Notes under the pieces: generated by a model
Seen by the model: only the letters and a program-made list of their open reading frames with translations
Database searches by the model: none
Told to the model about the DNA's origin: nothing
Shown here: positions 35,391 through 43,852 of the stretch, in pieces
Layout: every line of letters starts with the position of its first letter
How positions within the stretch are numbered: the first letter of the stretch is position 1
Source of the DNA: Bacillota bacterium
Lineage (GTDB): Bacteria; Bacillota; Clostridia; Peptostreptococcales; Anaerovoracaceae
DNA: 64,000 bases
Assembly: GCA_017431785.1 (NCBI GenBank)
Contig: JAFRKJ010000037.1
Coordinates: forward strand, 1 to 64,000
Direction: 5' to 3'
Position numbers and translations under genes: made by a program

Positions 35391-36411
35391 TTTTCCACTC
35401 CCAGTTTGGTTTATATTCTTTGATTGCCACAGCCATGGTCACGCCGTTTTCCGCCATCTTCTTTACGATGATTTCACCGCCCGACTTCAGAGCTGCGCTG
35501 CGTTCACAGACATTGTCGACGCCTGTGACCGATTTGACCATTTCAGAAGAACTGAAGCTTCCCGGAACGGCAGCCAGTTCCTCACTGCTGTAGAACTCGA
35601 TCTCCCAACCGTGATCGCTGCAGAACTCCAGAAGTCCCTGCTCTTCCTTTTTTAAATCTATGGAAGCCGCGCCGCAGATGGACTCTGCCAACAGCCCGGT
35701 CTCCTTCATGAGCTTTTCAAGCAAAAGCTCTATCGCGTCTTTCTTTGTGCCTTTGCGGCAGCCGATGCCGAGTACGCAAACAGGAGGAACGATGTGCAGA
35801 GATTCCTCTGCGCCGCGGAACACGTCCAGCGCAACGTCCGCGCTGCGTTCTGCTGCATTGCATTCCGACTGTCCATCATCATTGGAAACCACACGGATTC
35901 CTTGCGGAGTTTCTCCCTCGATCTCCCAGCGGCTTCTGACTGTGACGGTGCCGCCGCCGAGCAGGGCTCCGGAAATATTCACGATGCGCTTCGGCTCCAG
36001 AAGACTGCATTCCTGCCGTTTCGACCACTCGTCCACAGCAAACACACCGTTGATGTCGGTCGCCGTTGTGATGGCGCATCCTGCGCCGGTCACCTTCGCG
36101 ATTTCCCTCGCCAGATCATTGGCGCCCCCCAGATGCCCCGAGAGAATCGGAATCACATTAAGGGCCCGTTCATCAATCACGACAACTGCCGGATCTGTCG
36201 TTTTGTCTGCAACAAAAGGCGCAATAGCGCGCACTGCAATGCCCGCTGCACCCACGAAAACAAGCCCCTCTTCCATTCTGAAGTGTTCCTCCGTCCACTC
36301 CGCCAGGTTCTGGGGCCGTCCGCTTCTGTAAGCTGTTCCGCCGAGCCCGCCGGCCAGCTTACAGGCCAGTTCATATCCTTTTTCTGAAAACGCCAGATAT
36401 GCCAGTTTCAT
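35383..36411 (-). CDS. cbiG: Cobalt-precorrin-5A hydrolase
   Basis: Opens the delta-lactone of cobalt-precorrin-5A with loss of acetaldehyde; 342 residues. The N-terminal/central part has FVGAAGIAVRAIAPFV and LSGHLGGANDLAREIA; the C-terminal domain has VLGIGCRKGTKKDAIE near residue 218, SIDLKKEEQGLLEF and VDNVCERSAAL. It lies between cbiF and cbiH in the operon. Confidence 0.95.
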   Translation of the reverse strand: MKLAYLAFSEKGYELACKLAGGLGGTAYRSGRPQNLAEWTEEHFRMEEGLVFVGAAGIAVRAIAPFVADKTTDPAVVVIDERALNVIPILSGHLGGANDLAREIAKVTGAGCAITTATDINGVFAVDEWSKRQECSLLEPKRIVNISGALLGGGTVTVRSRWEIEGETPQGIRVVSNDDGQSECNAAERSADVALDVFRGAEESLHIVPPVCVLGIGCRKGTKKDAIELLLEKLMKETGLLAESICGAASIDLKKEEQGLLEFCSDHGWEIEFYSSEELAAVPGSFSSSEMVKSVTGVDNVCERSAALKSGGEIIVKKMAENGVTMAVAIKEYKPNWEWKNE

Positions 36412-36440
36412 GTTCTTTATCTCTGCCCATAGAGCTCAGA

Positions 36441-37196
36441 TTATTTGCTCGCCTGTCTGAATTCAGTTGTGAATCCCGGATCATAGAGCTTGCTTCTCTC
36501 GTACTTGTCTCCCAGGAATCCGCCTACCAGAATCAGGGCGGTCTTTGTGATATTGTTTTCTTTCGCGGTCTCTGCCAACGTGCTTACCGTACAGTGGACA
36601 ACCTTCTCTTCCGGCCAGGTTGCCTTGTAGACGATTGCTGCCGGTGCATCAGCTGCATAACCGCCTTTCATCAGCTCTTCGCTGACTTCCTCAAGCAGTC
36701 CTGTTGACAGGAAGATGACCATCGTGCAATCGTGCTTCGCAAACTCGCGGATGCTTTCTTTCTCAGGGACAGGTGTCCTTCCCGCCATTCTCGTGATGAC
36801 AACACTCTGGCTGACGCCCGGAAGTGTATATTCTGCATTCAGCGCTGCCGCTGCGCCGCTGAAGGATGATACGCCCGGAATGTCTTCATACTCGATGCCG
36901 AGTTCATCCAGCAGATCCATCTGCTCACGAATCGCGCCATAAAGGCTTGCATCACCCGTATGCAGTCTGACTGTATCGAGACCTTTGCTCTCAGCCTCTT
37001 TCATGACATCGATAACCTCTTCCAATGTCATCTCAGCGCTGTTATAGATCTGGCATCCAACCTTCCCATACTCCAACAGCGCAGGATTGACCAGACTTCC
37101 TGCGTAGATGATGATGTCTGTTTCCTGCAAGAGCCTTGCGCCTCTCATTGTGATAAGATCTGCTGCTCCAGGGCCTGCTCCTACGAAATGAATCAT
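36441..37196 (-). CDS. cbiF: Cobalt-precorrin-4 C11-methyltransferase
   Basis: A SAM-dependent corrin methyltransferase, 251 residues. Seen: HFVGAGPGAADLITMRG, the subfamily mark IIYAGSLVNPALLEY, RLHTGDASLYGAIREQM near residue 80, PGVSSFSGAAAALNAEYTLP and VIFLSTGLLEEV. The ATG overlaps the cbiD stop by 4 bases, making it the second gene of the operon. Confidence 0.96.
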   Translation of the reverse strand: MIHFVGAGPGAADLITMRGARLLQETDIIIYAGSLVNPALLEYGKVGCQIYNSAEMTLEEVIDVMKEAESKGLDTVRLHTGDASLYGAIREQMDLLDELGIEYEDIPGVSSFSGAAAALNAEYTLPGVSQSVVITRMAGRTPVPEKESIREFAKHDCTMVIFLSTGLLEEVSEELMKGGYAADAPAAIVYKATWPEEKVVHCTVSTLAETAKENNITKTALILVGGFLGDKYERSKLYDPGFTTEFRQASK

Positions 37197-38353
37197 TTTG
37201 TGTCCTCCTTATGTCTTTCTGCCGCGCTCTTCCAACCGCGCAGGATTGCCTTTGCGTTATCCGTCATCCCAAGCTGCCCGTAAACATTGGAGAACATGAT
37301 GGCCCCAATGCGGTAATGATCTTTGACTCTGTGTTCCAGTTTCTGTTGCACAGCGCTCATGATGCTCTCAATGACAGGTCCGCGGATCCCTGCTTCATCA
37401 AGAATCTCAATACACGCGTCCGTCGTCGCCGCATCCATCAGTTCCCGGCAGACTTCAGTGCTTGCACCTTTCACAGCGGCATGGGCGCAGAATATCTCAT
37501 TCCGTCCATCCGCATATTTGGAATGGGTGTTCATAATGCCTGCCGCCACCTTGGATAGTTTGCCCACATGGGCCACCAGCAGTACTTCTTTGATATCCAG
37601 ACCGGAAAGGATATCCAGTGTCTCTCCCAGGAAGTTCGAGAACTTCTGCACCGGCACGCCAAGCTGATCCAGTCCTTCGGAAGCGATGTAATTCTCACCG
37701 AAGTTGCCCGGTGTAATGATGAGTCTGTCTGAATCAAGTGCTGTCTGTTTCAGCTCTATTTCTATGGTATCCACGAGGGCTTGCTCACTCATCGGTTCCA
37801 CGATTCCTGTCGTTCCTAGGATGGATATACCGCCCTCTATGCCGAGTTTTCCATTAAAAGTCTTCTCTGCAGCCGCCTCGCCCTCCGGTACTGAAATGAT
37901 CACATCGATACCGCCGTCATAATGCAGTTCATTGCAGACTGCTTTGACCGCTGCCTCAATCATGGCGCGCGGTCCGGAATTGATCGCCGCGTTGCCCACC
38001 GGCTGGTCAAGACCCGGTTTCGTCACTCTGCCGACGCCTTTGCCGCCGTCGATGGAAATGCCTTCGCTGCTCGCGGAGACATGGGCACGCACTTCCAGCC
38101 CGTCTGTCACGTCAGCGTCATCTCCGGCATCCTTGCAGACAGACGCCCACGCGCCTGTTTCATCCCTGCCCCAGACTTCGATTTCAACGCTCACCGGAAT
38201 ACCCTTTGAGGTCATCAGTGTTTCCGTGTCAGGTTCCGATCCGGTCAGCAGTATTCTGGTCGCCGCAGCAGCCGCAAGTGAAGCGCAGGTACCTGTCGTG
38301 TACCCGTATCTCAGCATCTTTGTTCCGTTGCGGTGATAGTATTCAAATGCCAC
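37193..38353 (-). CDS. cbiD: Cobalt-precorrin-5B C1-methyltransferase
   Basis: SAM-dependent methylation at C1, 386 residues. The family start pattern LRYGYTTGTCASLAAAAA is near residue 14, then VSVPEGEAAAEKTFN, GTTGIVEPMSEQAL, TPGNFGENY and LVAHVGKLSKVAAGIM. I place the start at the GTG 38351-38353: AAGGAG lies 9 nt upstream, and the reading EYYHRNGTKMLRYGY fits family N-termini. An in-frame start farther upstream would have no binding site. First gene of the cbi operon after riboswitch and hairpins. Confidence 0.94.
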   Translation of the reverse strand: MAFEYYHRNGTKMLRYGYTTGTCASLAAAAATRILLTGSEPDTETLMTSKGIPVSVEIEVWGRDETGAWASVCKDAGDDADVTDGLEVRAHVSASSEGISIDGGKGVGRVTKPGLDQPVGNAAINSGPRAMIEAAVKAVCNELHYDGGIDVIISVPEGEAAAEKTFNGKLGIEGGISILGTTGIVEPMSEQALVDTIEIELKQTALDSDRLIITPGNFGENYIASEGLDQLGVPVQKFSNFLGETLDILSGLDIKEVLLVAHVGKLSKVAAGIMNTHSKYADGRNEIFCAHAAVKGASTEVCRELMDAATTDACIEILDEAGIRGPVIESIMSAVQQKLEHRVKDHYRIGAIMFSNVYGQLGMTDNAKAILRGWKSAAERHKEDTK

Positions 38354-38463
38354 TGTTATATACTCCTTGAAGCCCCTGTTACCCCATATTAAATCTACCA
38401 TAAGCGGCCCGAACCGTCAATTTTGCAAAGGCTCCGCAACTGGTTGTTCTTTCCCCTATAAAT

Positions 38464-38521
38464 AAGGAAAAGCAGGAACAGATACCAGGTTAATGGTGGA
38501 TCCCCAAGTATCTGTGCCTGC
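38464..38521 (-). terminator. Second terminator-like hairpin in the cbiD leader
   Basis: Minus-strand arms GCAGGcACAGATAC and GTATCTGTtCCTGC enclose a loop of about 20 nt, followed by TTTTCCTT. It stands between the terminator at 38562-38592 and cbiD, so the leader holds two successive stops. Confidence 0.6.
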
Positions 38522-38561
38522 GGATGAAAAGGCTTCTTCACGCCCGGCGCCAGGCCGGTAT

Positions 38562-38592
38562 AAAAAATATGCACTCACTTCTGAGTGCATAT
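38562..38592 (-). terminator. Terminator of the cbiD cobalamin riboswitch
   Basis: Perfect minus-strand stem ATATGCACTCA/TGAGTGCATAT with loop GAAG, followed by six T residues (38567-38562). Its position about 40 nt past the aptamer makes it the likely expression platform. Confidence 0.85.
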
Positions 38593-38627
38593 ACTTAACG
38601 CATGCTGCAGCTTTCGCTGTTACATAA

Positions 38628-38825
38628 AAACCGCCGCCGTCCTACCTCAGAAGACTAACTCAACCAATCTGACAGGTCTACCGACTTAACCTTTATAACC
38701 TACTAGGGCGCCTTCCCAGAGCTTCTGCTCCAGTGGCTGCGTTTACCGCCAGCCCGTTCGTCGATATCACGGTTGCTGAGACACAGTGCCGGAATTTCAC
38801 CGGCTTCCGAAATATGTCCAGATTT
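38628..38825 (-). ncRNA. Cobalamin riboswitch ahead of the cbi operon
   Basis: Minus strand: GGAAGCCGGTGAAATTCCGG, CACTGTGTCTCAGCAACCGTGA, the B12-box core GCCACTGGAG (38730-38739), GGGAAGGCGCC and TCTTCTGAGGTAGGAC. It is nearly the same as the riboswitch at 20690-20880 in all conserved blocks. It would repress cbiD through the BtuD-like ATPase gene when cobalamin is abundant. Confidence 0.92.
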
Positions 38826-38866
38826 GTATTATTAATTTGTCTTTGGATTCTCCCGAATCCTTAATA

Positions 38867-38895
38867 ATTCTACCTTCTTCGGTGCTTTCTGTCAA
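38867..38895 (-). promoter_or_regulatory. Consensus promoter of the cbi operon
   Basis: TTGACA (38890-38895), a 17-bp spacer and TAGAAT (38867-38872). A small hairpin GGATTC/GAATCC follows at 38845-38860, then the riboswitch. Confidence 0.85.
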
Positions 38896-38927
38896 TACTC
38901 CCGCACCTTATTCTGATGCTTTTGTAC

Positions 38928-39503
38928 CTACAGCTTCTGTATGGCTTCGACGGCCTTCAGGAACAGCACGCCATGGTCCAGCACGGCGTCTGTCACCAGA
39001 TCCTGATAGCTGTTCTCGGCTTCGATGAAATCATCACCATAGAGCTTGAGCATCACATCAGCCTTCGGGCTTCTGTTAAATCCTGCGCCCATGTTTTTGC
39101 TTCCATCTTCCTCATCCTCCATGATAAGTACAGGAAATGAATACAGCAGAACGGAACCGTTCTCATTCGTATCCTCATTAGCGAGAGCCGCTCTCTCAGC
39201 GTCAGTCAGTTCCACGTCCAGTTCCGGAAGGTCTGCAACTTCCATCATCAGTCCTTCCGTGTACATACCCACGTGTTCTGTGATGAGCTCTGCGAAAGTG
39301 TGGGCCAGCATGCTGTATTCCTCGCCGAACTCCGGAAATTCTTCCACTTCCAGCTCTGCAATGCTGACACCGATTTCTATATCCTGTTCACGCGTAAGCA
39401 AAACGTCGAATCTGAAGATTTCTTCCACATCGCCGCCGAATTCTTCCGCGTCGTCATCTTCCAGACCGTCAACCATGACGCCCAGATCCTTAAAAATACC
39501 CAA
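38928..39503 (-). CDS. Acidic protein of unknown function
   Basis: A 191-residue protein I do not recognise. It is very acidic (for example LEDDDAEEFGGDVEEIFRF near the start and ELDVELTDAERAAL in the middle), with no signal peptide and no membrane segment. The start MGIFKDLGVMVDGL lies 11 bp after the asnS stop and has AAGGAGGATC upstream, so it is probably cotranscribed with asnS. Its stop lies just beyond the cbi promoter. Binding to a basic partner or metal is possible, but nothing in the sequence shows it. Confidence 0.75.
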   Translation of the reverse strand: MGIFKDLGVMVDGLEDDDAEEFGGDVEEIFRFDVLLTREQDIEIGVSIAELEVEEFPEFGEEYSMLAHTFAELITEHVGMYTEGLMMEVADLPELDVELTDAERAALANEDTNENGSVLLYSFPVLIMEDEEDGSKNMGAGFNRSPKADVMLKLYGDDFIEAENSYQDLVTDAVLDHGVLFLKAVEAIQKL

Positions 39504-39514
39504 TGTGATCCTCC

Positions 39515-40909
39515 TTAGAATTCCGCTGTCTTCGGTGTTCTCGGGAACGGCAGCACGTCACGGATGTTGCTCATTCCAGTCATGTACATGATGATTCTCT
39601 CAAATCCGAGGCCGTAGCCGGAGTGCTTGACGCCGCCGTATTTACGCAGCTCCATGTACCACCAGTAATCTTCCTCTGTCATGCCCATTTCTTCGATACG
39701 GGCCTTCAGCACATCGTAGCGTTCCTCTCTCTGGGATCCGCCGATGATTTCTCCAACGCCCGGTACGAGAAGGTCGCAAGCTGCAACCGTCTTGCCGTCG
39801 TCGTTCAGTCTCATGTAGAAGGCTTTGATATCTCTTGGGTAATCTGTTACGAATACCGGCTTCTTGAATACCTTCTCTGTGATGTATCTCTCGTGCTCTG
39901 TCTGCAGATCGATACCCCACTCTACCGGATACTCGAACTTCTCGCCGCTCTTCTTCAGGATGTCGACCGCCTCTGTGTAGGTGATGCGCTCGAAATCGGA
40001 ATTGACGATGTTGTCCAGTCTCTCCAGGAGTCCCTTGTCAATGAACTTGTTGAAGAATTCCATCTCTTCCGGGCATTCTTCAAGAACGTAATTAATGACA
40101 TACTTGATCATGTCTTCCGCCACGTTCATGTTGCCTTCCAGATCGCAGAAGGCCATTTCAGGCTCAATCATCCAGAATTCCGATGCGTGACGCGCAGTAA
40201 ATGAATTCTCTGCTCTGAAAGTAGGTCCGAATGTGTAAATATCTCTGAATGCCAGCGCGAAAGTCTCGCCGTTGAGCTGTCCGCTTACGGTCAGGTTCGC
40301 CTTCTTGCCGAAGAAGTCCTTGGAGTAATCGATGCTTCCGTCTTCATTTCTTGGCGGATTCTCAAGATCCAGCGTCGTCACCTGGAACATCTCACCTGCG
40401 CCCTCTGCATCACTTGCTGTGATGATCGGTGTGTGCGCGTATACGAAGTTTCTCTCCTGAAAGAACTTGTGCAGTGCATAAGCTGTGACAGATCTTACTC
40501 TGAATACAGCTGAGAATGTATTGGAACGAGGTCTCAGGTGCGCGATCTCTCTCAGGAATTCCATGGAATGTCTCTTCTTCTGAAGAGGATAATCCGGATC
40601 TGATCCTGCTTCGATTTCGATTGCCGTTGCCTTGATTTCAAAAGGCTGCTTGGCGTCCGGTGTCAAAACAAACGTACCTGTAACATGAAGCGCAGCCGCG
40701 ATCGGTGCCTTTGCGATCTCCGTATAGTTGTCCAGAATATCTGCTTCATAAACAACCTGTACGGACTTGAAGAAGGATCCGTCATTGAGTTCAACAAATC
40801 CGAATTTGTTGGATCCCCTGTTTGTTCTGATCCATCCTCTTACGGTCACTTCGCTGTCTGCGAACTTTTCTGTTTCTCTGAATAATTGTCTTACTAGAAC
40901 TTCTGCCAT
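39515..40909 (-). CDS. asnS: Asparaginyl-tRNA synthetase
   Basis: Charges tRNA-Asn; class II synthetase of 464 residues, normal length. The N-terminal OB-fold anticodon domain has [24 protein letters not shown]; the catalytic core has motif 2 ([24 protein letters not shown], given in part as [11 protein letters not shown]) and motif 3 [21 protein letters not shown] with the closing FPRTP. The ATG at 40909 matches the family start and has AAGGAG 12 nt ahead. Confidence 0.96.
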   Translation of the reverse strand: MAEVLVRQLFRETEKFADSEVTVRGWIRTNRGSNKFGFVELNDGSFFKSVQVVYEADILDNYTEIAKAPIAAALHVTGTFVLTPDAKQPFEIKATAIEIEAGSDPDYPLQKKRHSMEFLREIAHLRPRSNTFSAVFRVRSVTAYALHKFFQERNFVYAHTPIITASDAEGAGEMFQVTTLDLENPPRNEDGSIDYSKDFFGKKANLTVSGQLNGETFALAFRDIYTFGPTFRAENSFTARHASEFWMIEPEMAFCDLEGNMNVAEDMIKYVINYVLEECPEEMEFFNKFIDKGLLERLDNIVNSDFERITYTEAVDILKKSGEKFEYPVEWGIDLQTEHERYITEKVFKKPVFVTDYPRDIKAFYMRLNDDGKTVAACDLLVPGVGEIIGGSQREERYDVLKARIEEMGMTEEDYWWYMELRKYGGVKHSGYGLGFERIIMYMTGMSNIRDVLPFPRTPKTAEF

Positions 40910-40980
40910 TTTACTTGGTTTCTCCTTATGATAAATTCCTTGCCATTCTAACACAGGCACATTGCTTCGTAAAGCCTCGA

Positions 40981-41397
40981 TCAGCTGTAGTAGCGCCCTG
41001 CTTTCCGCCTGTTCTTCAACTTGATGATTCCATGCACGATCAGCCGTATCAATGCGAATATCGCGAAGAAGAACAGGAAGCCCATGATACCGTACGTGAT
41101 ATCACCCTGCTCCATGTTTCCTGTTCCCAATACGCCCTGGCCGATCTCGATCGCAAAGGTGATCACAATGATAACGGTGAACACATAAAAGAACGTAATG
41201 AACATGGTGTGGCCTGTTCTGGCCAGCCACAGGAACAGCGGATGCAGTGCACAGATCAGTGCCAGCCCGAAGAGACCGATCACCAGAAAGTGCAGTTCCT
41301 TATCTGTGAAACTCGTTTCGATTGTGTCGTTCCACGACAGGATAGAATTGTGTATGCGGGCCACCAGCCCGGCAATTGCGTATAATAATTGTTCCAT
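40981..41397 (-). CDS. Small multi-span membrane protein
   Basis: A 138-residue protein with three to four membrane segments (about 43-62, 68-90, 108-128) and a basic end [14 protein letters not shown] do not recognise the family. The ATG at 41397 has AAAGGGG 9 nt upstream; a TTG eight codons earlier is less likely. It lies between asnS and the flavodiiron fusion gene, in the same direction, with no sign of a functional link. Confidence 0.7.
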   Translation of the reverse strand: MEQLLYAIAGLVARIHNSILSWNDTIETSFTDKELHFLVIGLFGLALICALHPLFLWLARTGHTMFITFFYVFTVIIVITFAIEIGQGVLGTGNMEQGDITYGIMGFLFFFAIFALIRLIVHGIIKLKNRRKAGRYYS

Positions 41398-41516
41398 TTC
41401 TCTTATCCCCTTTTCGTTCAAAAGCAGACCATGCTGCCCTGCATATGTGCAGCACGATCTGCTCTGTTGTTATGCTTATGCAATGTTGCTTTTGCTGCTT
41501 TTGCCTTTGTGTGAGC

Positions 41517-43316
41517 TTAGCCCATCTTTGAGAAGTCTGAAGCGCCGTGCTTGCAGAGCGGGCAAATGAAGTCTTCCGGCAGATCCTCGCCTTCGAAGAC
41601 ATATCCGCATACATCGCATACCCAGCCCTTGACTTCTTCCTGCGGGCGAGGCTTGACGTTCTTCTGGTAGAAGGTGTACGTCATCGTATCTACATCATTG
41701 AGCACTGCGCTCTCTGTGATGTCACAGAAGAACATCAGGTGGCTTCCGGTGTCTACTGTATCAAATACCTTCAGGGACATGTAGCCGTTAGCGTACTTGT
41801 TCAGATAAGGAAGTCCGTTGCTTGACTTATCATAGTGTTCGAAATCAGCGAACTTGTTCACATCTCTTCCGGACTGGAATCCGAAGTGCTGGAAAATCTG
41901 GAACGGAGCCTGCTCATTGAGTGTGCAGACGTTGAGCACGCCTGTCTTGTTGATGGTCTCGCAGGAGTAGTTGGCCTTGTTGACGCCGACGATGATTCTG
42001 CTAGGATCGTTGCTTACCTGCGCAACAGTGTTGCCGATGAAGCCGTTGTCCTTCTTGCCGTCGTTTGAAGTGATGACATAGAGTCCGTAGCCGATCTTGA
42101 ACAGTGCGCTCGGATCGATCTTCTTCTCTTCTTCCTCAACATCCGGCTTGATGTAGTCAGCTGCCAGTTCTGCTGCCAGAGCCTTGATCTGTTCCTTGTT
42201 CTCTTCGTTCATAGCGGAGAGAATGGAAACCGTATTCTTGGCAAAGGTGATGTCCTTGCTCTTTTCGAACATGCCTCTCATGACCTTTGCTGCTGTCGGA
42301 GCCCATGAACCGTTCTCGATAAACGCAACCGTCTTCTTCTGGAAGTTTCTCTCGGTCAGATGATCGATGAACTGTCTCATGAATGGGAATATCTCTGAAT
42401 TGTATGTCGTCGTTGCCAGAACCAGTTTGTCATATCTGAAGGCATCTTCTACTGCTTCTGCCCAATCATCTCTTGCCAGATCTGTAATCTCTACAGTCGG
42501 CACTCCCAGCTCAACCAGCTCGTCACGGAGCAGTTCAGCCGCAGCCTTGGTATGACCGTAAACGGATGTGTAAGCGATGAAGATACCGTCTGACTCTGCC
42601 AGGTAGCTGGACCATGTGTCATACAGACCGATGTAGTATCCCAGATCTTCTTCGAGCATCGGGCCGTGGAGCGGCAGGATTTTCTCGATGTCCAGAGCGG
42701 CTGCCTTCTTGAGCACTGTCTGAACCTGCGGTCCGTACTTTCCTACGATTCCGAAGTAGTAACGTCTTGCTTCACAAGCCCAGTCTTCCTCTACATCCAG
42801 AGCACCGAACTTGCCGAATCCATCTGCTGAGAAAAGGATCTTCTCTGCAGGATCGTATGTCATCATGACTTCCGGCCAGTGAACCATCGGTGCGAATACA
42901 AAGTTCAGCTCATGTCCGCCCAGATCCAGCTTGTCGCCGTTCTCTACTTCAAGAGTGTTCTTCATCTCCAGTTCAGGGAAGAACTGGCCGATCATCTTGA
43001 AGGTCTTTTTGTTTCCGACTACAGTCGCGTTCGGGAACTTCTCAACAAAAGCCTGAATGGATGCTGAGTGATCCGGTTCCATATGCTGGACAACCAGATA
43101 ATCCGGTGCATCGCATTTGATGGCTGCTTCGATGTTCTGAAGCCATTCATCCGTCTTTGACTGATCGATTGTATCCATGATAGCGATCTTATCGCCAATG
43201 ACAGCGTAAGAGTTGTAAGCCATTCCGTTCGGTACGATGTACTGACCCTCGAACAGGTCGATATCGTGATCGTTCGCGCCGATGTAAATGATAGTATCTG
43301 TGATCTTTCTGTTCAT
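41517..43316 (-). CDS. Flavodiiron protein fused to flavin reductase and rubredoxin
   Basis: A 599-residue cytoplasmic O2/NO-reducing protein with four parts: a metallo-beta-lactamase diiron domain (1-250; H78-x-E80-x-D82-H83, then PMVHWPE, FSADGFG and LPLHGPM), flavodoxin (about 255-395; AYTSVYGHTKAAAE), a flavin reductase-like FMN domain (about 410-555; KIGYGLYVITS, VNKANYSCETI), and a C-terminal rubredoxin (about 562-599; CDVCGYVFEGEDLP and CPLCKHG). The start has GAAGGAG 7 nt ahead. Having its own electron-transfer domains, it could take electrons with few partners. It serves oxygen or NO defence in an anaerobe. Confidence 0.93.
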   Translation of the reverse strand: MNRKITDTIIYIGANDHDIDLFEGQYIVPNGMAYNSYAVIGDKIAIMDTIDQSKTDEWLQNIEAAIKCDAPDYLVVQHMEPDHSASIQAFVEKFPNATVVGNKKTFKMIGQFFPELEMKNTLEVENGDKLDLGGHELNFVFAPMVHWPEVMMTYDPAEKILFSADGFGKFGALDVEEDWACEARRYYFGIVGKYGPQVQTVLKKAAALDIEKILPLHGPMLEEDLGYYIGLYDTWSSYLAESDGIFIAYTSVYGHTKAAAELLRDELVELGVPTVEITDLARDDWAEAVEDAFRYDKLVLATTTYNSEIFPFMRQFIDHLTERNFQKKTVAFIENGSWAPTAAKVMRGMFEKSKDITFAKNTVSILSAMNEENKEQIKALAAELAADYIKPDVEEEEKKIDPSALFKIGYGLYVITSNDGKKDNGFIGNTVAQVSNDPSRIIVGVNKANYSCETINKTGVLNVCTLNEQAPFQIFQHFGFQSGRDVNKFADFEHYDKSSNGLPYLNKYANGYMSLKVFDTVDTGSHLMFFCDITESAVLNDVDTMTYTFYQKNVKPRPQEEVKGWVCDVCGYVFEGEDLPEDFICPLCKHGASDFSKMG

Positions 43317-43497
43317 GCAGATTCTCCTTCTTATTATTATGTGTTTCACATTAACTTCCTGGTTTGTTTCATACGGTCCCATCGTAGATTCCGTACAAAG
43401 GATATTATACTACAAAACTGCGGCCGCAAAAAGAATGATTCTGTGGAGTTTCTGTGTATTTTGATCAACAAAAGTGGCAAAAAAATAACTTTTTTTG

Positions 43498-43526
43498 TTG
43501 ACTTTTACGAATTAAAGAGTTAGTAT
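43498..43526 (+). promoter_or_regulatory. Promoter of the leu operon
   Basis: TTGACT (43498-43503), a 17-bp spacer and TAGTAT (43521-43526). It leads into the T-box leader. Confidence 0.65.
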
Positions 43527-43534
43527 TGTCAACG

Positions 43535-43785
43535 TATTCAATAATCTTTTTCTGCCATGACGGGAACAAATCGAAATACGACGTCTTAACAGAGAGCAGT
43601 CATATGGTGAAAGGCTGCAGACGCGCTTCGGTGTCTCACCCCCGAGCGGAAGCTTAAAATGAGCGGCCTGTCCCTCTGGTTGATGGACTTGATACAGGCA
43701 AGAAGAGTGGTACCGCGGAATCATACTGTTTATGCAGTTTTTCGTCTCTTTACAATCTATGATTGCTGAAGAGACGTTTTTTATT
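43535..43785 (+). ncRNA. T-box leader of leuACDB (probably leucine)
   Basis: The T-box core AAGAGTGGTACCGCGG lies at 43703-43718, after a stem I that includes AGAGAGCAGTC and the GGTGAAAG segment. A specifier CTC (Leu) followed by A is suggested in GTCTCACCCC (43633-43642). The downstream terminator has arms CGTCTCTT (43744-43751) and AAGAGACG (43769-43776) followed by TTTTTT. Uncharged tRNA-Leu would favour antitermination. The tRNA identity rests on the specifier reading and the operon content. Confidence 0.88.
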
Positions 43786-43852
43786 ATCAAAACGTCTTCA
43801 GCAGTCGCTCATTCAAAAAAAGGCAAAAGATAAAGAAAGGAAGAAAAACAAA

